Origin: Gammaproteobacteria bacterium
Lineage (GTDB): Bacteria > Pseudomonadota > Gammaproteobacteria > SZUA-229
Reading direction: 5' to 3'
Assembly: GCA_013138755.1 (NCBI GenBank)
Contig: WTCC01000328.1
Span: forward strand, 1-5,424
Length of the DNA: 5,424 bases
Shown: one piece after another, positions 5,207 to 5,424 of the stretch
Layout of the letters: each line of letters starts with the position of its first letter
Position numbering within the stretch: the stretch's first letter is position 1
Made by a program: the position numbers and the translations under genes
The notes under the pieces: model-generated
Database searches by the model: none
What the model was told of the DNA's origin: nothing
Seen by the model: the letters and a program-made list of their open reading frames with translations, nothing else

Positions 5207-5424
5207 ATGAGACCAAAGATAAGTATGATTCCGTTAATCAAAACAATATTACTGGTATTCACCGTACTAAGTTTGATTGCGTGTAGTACTGTCGTCACTA
5301 ATGCTAAGAAAGACTTTGCACAAGATTTATCCGCCACAATTTTAGAATTTGACGATCCAGAAACAATCAAAAAAGCCGTACCCGCTTATCTGATTTTGAT
5401 CAGTAGCTTGATAAAGAGTGAACC
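5207..5424 (+). CDS. Lipoprotein resembling TRAP-transporter T-component (TatT), N-terminal part (3' end outside the window)
   Basis: The frame opens with ATG at 5207, preceded by AAGGA (5196-5200) at 6 nt, and stays open for 72 codons to the window edge. The N-terminus has basic residues R2, K4 and K12, a hydrophobic segment, and the lipobox L23-I24-A25-C26, so the protein is probably exported and lipidated. The mature part contains DLSATILEFDDPETI (39-53) followed by KKAVPAYLILISSLI (54-68). This pattern of ILxxDDPE, then (G/V)APAYLxLxxxLI, is typical of the TatT family, helical TPR-like periplasmic lipoproteins described with TRAP transporters (for example Treponema pallidum Tp0956). They are thought to assist the solute-binding protein. 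The assignment rests on recall of the family pattern over about 47 mature residues. The genes that should follow, a DctP-like binding protein and a permease, are not visible. Confidence 0.68.
   Translation, partial: MRPKISMIPLIKTILLVFTVLSLIACSTVVTNAKKDFAQDLSATILEFDDPETIKKAVPAYLILISSLIKSE

Noticed and set aside
5164..5370. 68-residue minus-strand frame at the right end
   Set aside because: It opposes the TatT-like gene, which has a good ribosome-binding site, signal peptide and lipobox. The minus-strand frame has none of these.

Overview
This window is the distal part of a bacterial nusA-infB type translation and RNA-processing cluster, followed by two unrelated lipoprotein genes. Every supported gene is on the + strand. 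The order infB (3' end) - rbfA - truB - rpsO - pnp, together with close sequence similarity to the E. coli and Pseudomonas proteins, points to a gammaproteobacterium. The moderate-to-low GC content and a probable TRAP-transporter accessory gene would suit a marine or other aquatic species, but I cannot name a genus.

Layout: positions 1-132 are the C-terminus of translation initiation factor IF2. After an 86-nt gap come rbfA (219-599) and, 2 nt later, truB (602-1531, TTG start). A 272-nt intergenic region follows (1532-1803). It holds two extended -10 promoter candidates, several small inverted repeats and a possible S15 autoregulatory hairpin at the start codon of rpsO (1804-2073). A weak terminator, a consensus -10 box and a bulged hairpin lie between rpsO and pnp. 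The best pnp start is GTG at 2170, not the longer TTG frame at 2155. A strong symmetric terminator (4284-4313) closes this block.

Positions 4427-4999 encode a lipoprotein with a C-terminal SPOR (peptidoglycan-binding) domain. It appears to be a single-gene unit, with its own candidate promoter and a strong terminator at 5017-5043. After about 160 nt of non-coding DNA with two inverted repeats, a second lipoprotein gene begins at 5207 and runs off the end. Its visible part resembles TatT, the periplasmic T-component associated with some TRAP transporters.

Functionally, the first block combines translation initiation (IF2), 30S maturation (RbfA, S15), tRNA modification (TruB) and RNA turnover (PNPase). 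In relatives the rpsO and pnp parts are under feedback control by their own products, and the leader structures here could serve this. The last two genes concern the cell envelope and probably solute uptake. This is mostly a conserved housekeeping region. I found no evidence of a mobile element, CRISPR array, tRNA, rRNA or clearly new system. The most useful observations are the start-site corrections, the leader structures, and the SPOR lipoprotein lying where E. coli carries nlpI.
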